This document shows positions 5,932 to 7,652 of a stretch of DNA of 7,652 bases, piece after piece. Origin of the DNA: Flavobacterium psychrophilum (GTDB lineage Bacteria; Bacteroidota; Bacteroidia; Flavobacteriales; Flavobacteriaceae); contig CAMBOW010000081.1 in NCBI GenBank assembly GCA_945869365.1, positions 1 to 7,652 on the forward strand. Direction: 5' to 3'. The notes below the pieces were generated by a model. That model had not been told where the DNA came from and did no database searches. It was given only the letters and a program-made list of their open reading frames with translations. Made by a program: the position numbers and the translations under genes. The stretch's first letter is position 1, and the number at the start of each line of letters is the position of its first letter.

Positions 5932-6411
5932 ATGAAAAAAATTACGTTTACAGTTTTAGCAATTGCCGCTTTTGGCATTGCGAGCGCACAAGACATGAAA
6001 TTAGGAATTAAAGGCGGTATTGATATGGTTTCGGCTAAATCAACATACGGATCTGCCAATGCATCTGGATTTTATTTTGGTGGTTTTACCGAATTTGAAA
6101 TGTCAGAAAAAATTGTTTTACAACCCGGTTTAAATTACCACACAGCTTCAAAAGATGGTTTTAAATTTGATTATTTAAGCATCCCTGTTATTGCCAAATA
6201 CAATATGTCAGATAAATTAAACTTATTGGCAGGGCCTACGTTGTATTACAGCATGGATTCAGCAGATACTGAAAAAACGCGCTTTAATTTAGGTATAGGG
6301 GCTTCCTATGATATTACAGATCAATTTTTTATTGAACCCCGTTACGACATGGGTTTAACAGGAGATTTGAAGGTGAGTCACTTTTTAATTGGCACAGGCT
6401 ACAAGTTTTAG
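5932..6411 (+). CDS. Small outer-membrane beta-barrel protein (PorT/OMP_b-brl type)
   Basis: The 159-residue product starts MKKITFTVLAIAAFGIASAQ, a signal peptide cut after the AQ near residue 20. The mature part of about 140 residues is a run of amphipathic strands rich in Gly and aromatics: LGIKGGIDM, GFYFGGFTEFEM, VLQPGLNYH, FDYLSIPVIAKYNM, LNLLAGPTLYYSM, FNLGIGASYDI, FFIEPRYDMGL and a final strand ending in Phe (IGTGYKF). About eight strands, the YLSIPVIAKY motif and the terminal aromatic residue fit the PorT-like outer-membrane beta-barrel family. It is probably a small 8-stranded barrel; whether it is a pore or structural cannot be read. The ATG at 5932 is chosen because it starts the signal peptide; the in-frame ATG at 5866 lies upstream of the predicted transcription start. 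The gene stands alone between operator C and a strong terminator. Confidence 0.88.
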   Translation: MKKITFTVLAIAAFGIASAQDMKLGIKGGIDMVSAKSTYGSANASGFYFGGFTEFEMSEKIVLQPGLNYHTASKDGFKFDYLSIPVIAKYNMSDKLNLLAGPTLYYSMDSADTEKTRFNLGIGASYDITDQFFIEPRYDMGLTGDLKVSHFLIGTGYKF

Positions 6412-6435
6412 TTAGCATAAATAATGTTTGTTAGG

Positions 6436-6459
6436 AGCCCCTTAATCGGGGCTTTTTTT
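6436..6459 (+). terminator. Strong intrinsic terminator after the beta-barrel gene
   Basis: A perfect GC-rich stem pairs AGCCCC (6436-6441) with GGGGCT (6448-6453), with loop TTAATC and T-run 6453-6459. It separates the beta-barrel gene from xerD and argues against any xerD start upstream of 6460. Confidence 0.92.
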
Positions 6460-6476
6460 ATGTCTATATTTTACTG

Positions 6477-6484
6477 TTACTTTG
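6477..6484 (+). promoter_or_regulatory. Possible -7 element (TTACTTTG) of xerD
   Basis: TTACTTTG matches TAnnTTTG at five of six defined bases, and its G is only six bases before the ATG at 6490. If it is used, the message would begin at or next to the start codon. No clear -33 element is visible; the expected place is the T-run of the preceding terminator. Confidence 0.35.
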
Positions 6485-6489
6485 CGTCA

Positions 6490-7383
6490 ATGAACTGGAC
6501 AACGTTACTCAAGCATTTTCAATCCTATATGCGCATCGAACGGGGTTTGTCAAAAAACACCATTGACAATTACACCTTTGATATCGAGCGGTTGATTGCC
6601 TATTTGGAAGAACATCAAATGGAGATTTCACCCATCAAGATTTCGGAAGAACAAGTCCAACAGTTTATTTACGCGATCTCTACAGAAGTCAATCCGCGTT
6701 CGCAATCGCGCATCATTTCAGGCTTGAAGAGTTTTTTTAGTTATTTAATTTTCGAAGATTACCGGGCCGATAATCCCATGGAACTCATTGAAGCGCCGCG
6801 CATCGGCCGAAAATTACCTGATACCTTAGCCGTTTCTGAAATTGATGCTTTAATAGCCGCGATTGATTTGTCCAAACCCGAAGGCGAACGCAACCGGGCC
6901 ATGATAGAAACACTCTACGGCTGTGGCTTGCGGGTATCCGAATTGGTCGAACTCAAACTATCCGATTTGTTTTTTGACGAAGGATTCATCAAAGTAACCG
7001 GAAAAGGGAATAAACAACGCTTTGTGCCTATTGGGCCCAATACCCAAAAATACATCCAGTTTTACCAACAAAAACGCAGCCATTTGCCCATTCAAAAGAG
7101 CCACAAAGACACTTTGTTTCTCAACCGCCGCGGCCGAAAACTCTCTCGCGCCATGGTGTTCACCATTATCAAATCCTTGGCGGTAGAGATCAAGTTACAC
7201 AAAACGATTAGTCCGCACACCTTGCGCCATTCGTTTGCGACGCATTTGTTAGAAAACGGTGCCGACTTGCGTTCAATTCAGCTGCTGTTGGGTCACGAAT
7301 CCATCACCACCACCGAAATTTATGTGCATTTAGACCGAAAACACCTCACGCAGGTGCTGCACAAGTTTCATCCCCGCAAATAA
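6490..7383 (+). CDS. xerD: Site-specific tyrosine recombinase XerD
   Basis: The 297-residue protein matches the normal XerD length. With XerC it resolves chromosome dimers by recombination at dif near the division septum. An N-terminal SAM-like core-binding domain (about 1-90; RIERGLSKNTIDNYTFDIERL) precedes the catalytic domain (about 108-297). All active-site residues are present: Arg148 in GCGLRVSEL, Lys172 in TGKGNKQRFVP, His243 and Arg246 in HTLRHSFATHLL, His269 in LLGHESI, and nucleophile Tyr278 in TTEIYVH. Positions are within one residue of those in E. coli XerD. The ATG at 6490 gives the standard N-terminus; in-frame ATGs at 6424 and 6460 lie before or within the terminator hairpin and add residues unlike the family. 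XerC is the alternative, but the spacing of motifs and the C-terminus favour XerD. It appears monocistronic. Confidence 0.93.
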   Translation: MNWTTLLKHFQSYMRIERGLSKNTIDNYTFDIERLIAYLEEHQMEISPIKISEEQVQQFIYAISTEVNPRSQSRIISGLKSFFSYLIFEDYRADNPMELIEAPRIGRKLPDTLAVSEIDALIAAIDLSKPEGERNRAMIETLYGCGLRVSELVELKLSDLFFDEGFIKVTGKGNKQRFVPIGPNTQKYIQFYQQKRSHLPIQKSHKDTLFLNRRGRKLSRAMVFTIIKSLAVEIKLHKTISPHTLRHSFATHLLENGADLRSIQLLLGHESITTTEIYVHLDRKHLTQVLHKFHPRK

Positions 7384-7423
7384 TTTTATTGATTTTGTTT
7401 TATGGAATAGCGTCGTGTAGACC

Positions 7424-7431
7424 TATATTTG
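7424..7431 (+). promoter_or_regulatory. -7 element (TATATTTG) of the right-edge gene
   Basis: TATATTTG is a full match to TAnnTTTG, 24 bases upstream of the ATG at 7456. A TTTG at 7394-7397 lies 26 bases upstream of it, somewhat far for a -33 element. No copy of the window's palindrome is nearby, so this looks like an ordinary promoter. Confidence 0.5.
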
Positions 7432-7455
7432 CGCCTTTATTTTTAAATCCCTACC

Positions 7456-7652
7456 ATGAAATTATTTTTTACTTTTTTTGCTGCGCTCGTAATTACTGCC
7501 GTTCAAGCCCAAGACCACGTCTTCTCGGTGCGCGGTGGTTTGTTGAACAAATCAATTGCCTTTGAATCGGCCACTACAATAAAAGCATCGGGTTTGTATG
7601 TGGGCATGCCATCCCAATTTATTCATTTTCTAACCAGTGTTAATTATACAAT
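7456..7652 (+). CDS. Exported protein of unknown function, N-terminal part only
   Basis: The first 65 codons from the ATG at 7456 run to the window edge without a stop. The start (MKLFFTFFAALVITAVQAQ) is a signal peptide ending in an AQ site typical of Bacteroidota secreted and outer-membrane proteins. The visible mature part (HVFSVRGGLLNKSIAF, then ASGLYVGMPSQF) alternates polar and hydrophobic residues, and could be the start of a beta-barrel or adhesin-like protein, but too little is present to name a family. It follows xerD by 72 bases with its own perfect -7 element, so it is probably a separate transcript. Confidence 0.75.
   Translation, partial: MKLFFTFFAALVITAVQAQDHVFSVRGGLLNKSIAFESATTIKASGLYVGMPSQFIHFLTSVNYT

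Noticed and set aside
6424..6489. Upstream xerD starts at 6424 or 6460
   Set aside because: 6424 lies before the terminator hairpin and 6460 directly at its end. The added residues do not resemble XerD N-termini, while 6490 gives the standard protein length.

Overview
The window comes from a Bacteroidota chromosome, most likely a Flavobacteriaceae member. It is AT-rich. Start codons are preceded by A-rich stretches instead of Shine-Dalgarno sequences. Exported proteins have short signal peptides ending in a lipobox or AQ-type site, and promoters resemble the Bacteroidota form with a -7 element TAnnTTTG. Genes include a 7TMR-DISM histidine kinase and a small PorT-like beta-barrel, both typical of the group. 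I see no transposon, CRISPR array, tRNA or rRNA.

Layout: positions 1-450 (minus) hold the start of a lipoprotein gene that runs off the left edge. Divergent from it, 581-1003 encodes a lipocalin-like lipoprotein, closed by a terminator (1011-1051). Next is a two-component pair: a NarL/FixJ (LuxR-type) response regulator (1129-1761) overlapping by 23 bases a seven-helix sensor kinase (1739-3514). Then comes a decayed lipoprotein gene (about 3587-4060) with three in-frame stops and its own terminator; an exported 554-residue protein built of four diverged repeats (4152-5816); a small outer-membrane beta-barrel (5932-6411) with a strong terminator; the tyrosine recombinase XerD (6490-7383); and the start of an exported protein cut by the right edge (7456-7652).

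The most notable signal is non-coding. A 16-bp inverted repeat, TACCYAT-N2-ATGGGTA, occurs three times (509-524, 3530-3545, 5832-5847). It precedes the lipocalin-like lipoprotein, the decayed lipoprotein and the beta-barrel. Each time its centre lies exactly 38.5 nt upstream of the last G of a near-consensus -7 element. The first copy also lies 39.5 nt from a perfect -7 element serving the divergent lipoprotein on the minus strand. The arms fit the 7-2-7 TACYYMT layout known for NarL/NarP sites in enterobacteria, and a NarL-family regulator with its kinase is encoded between the sites. The simplest reading, an inference, is a local envelope regulon: the kinase senses an envelope signal, and the regulator binds at about -45 to control surface lipoproteins and a beta-barrel protein. 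The kinase-regulator operon, the four-repeat protein and xerD carry no copy of the site.
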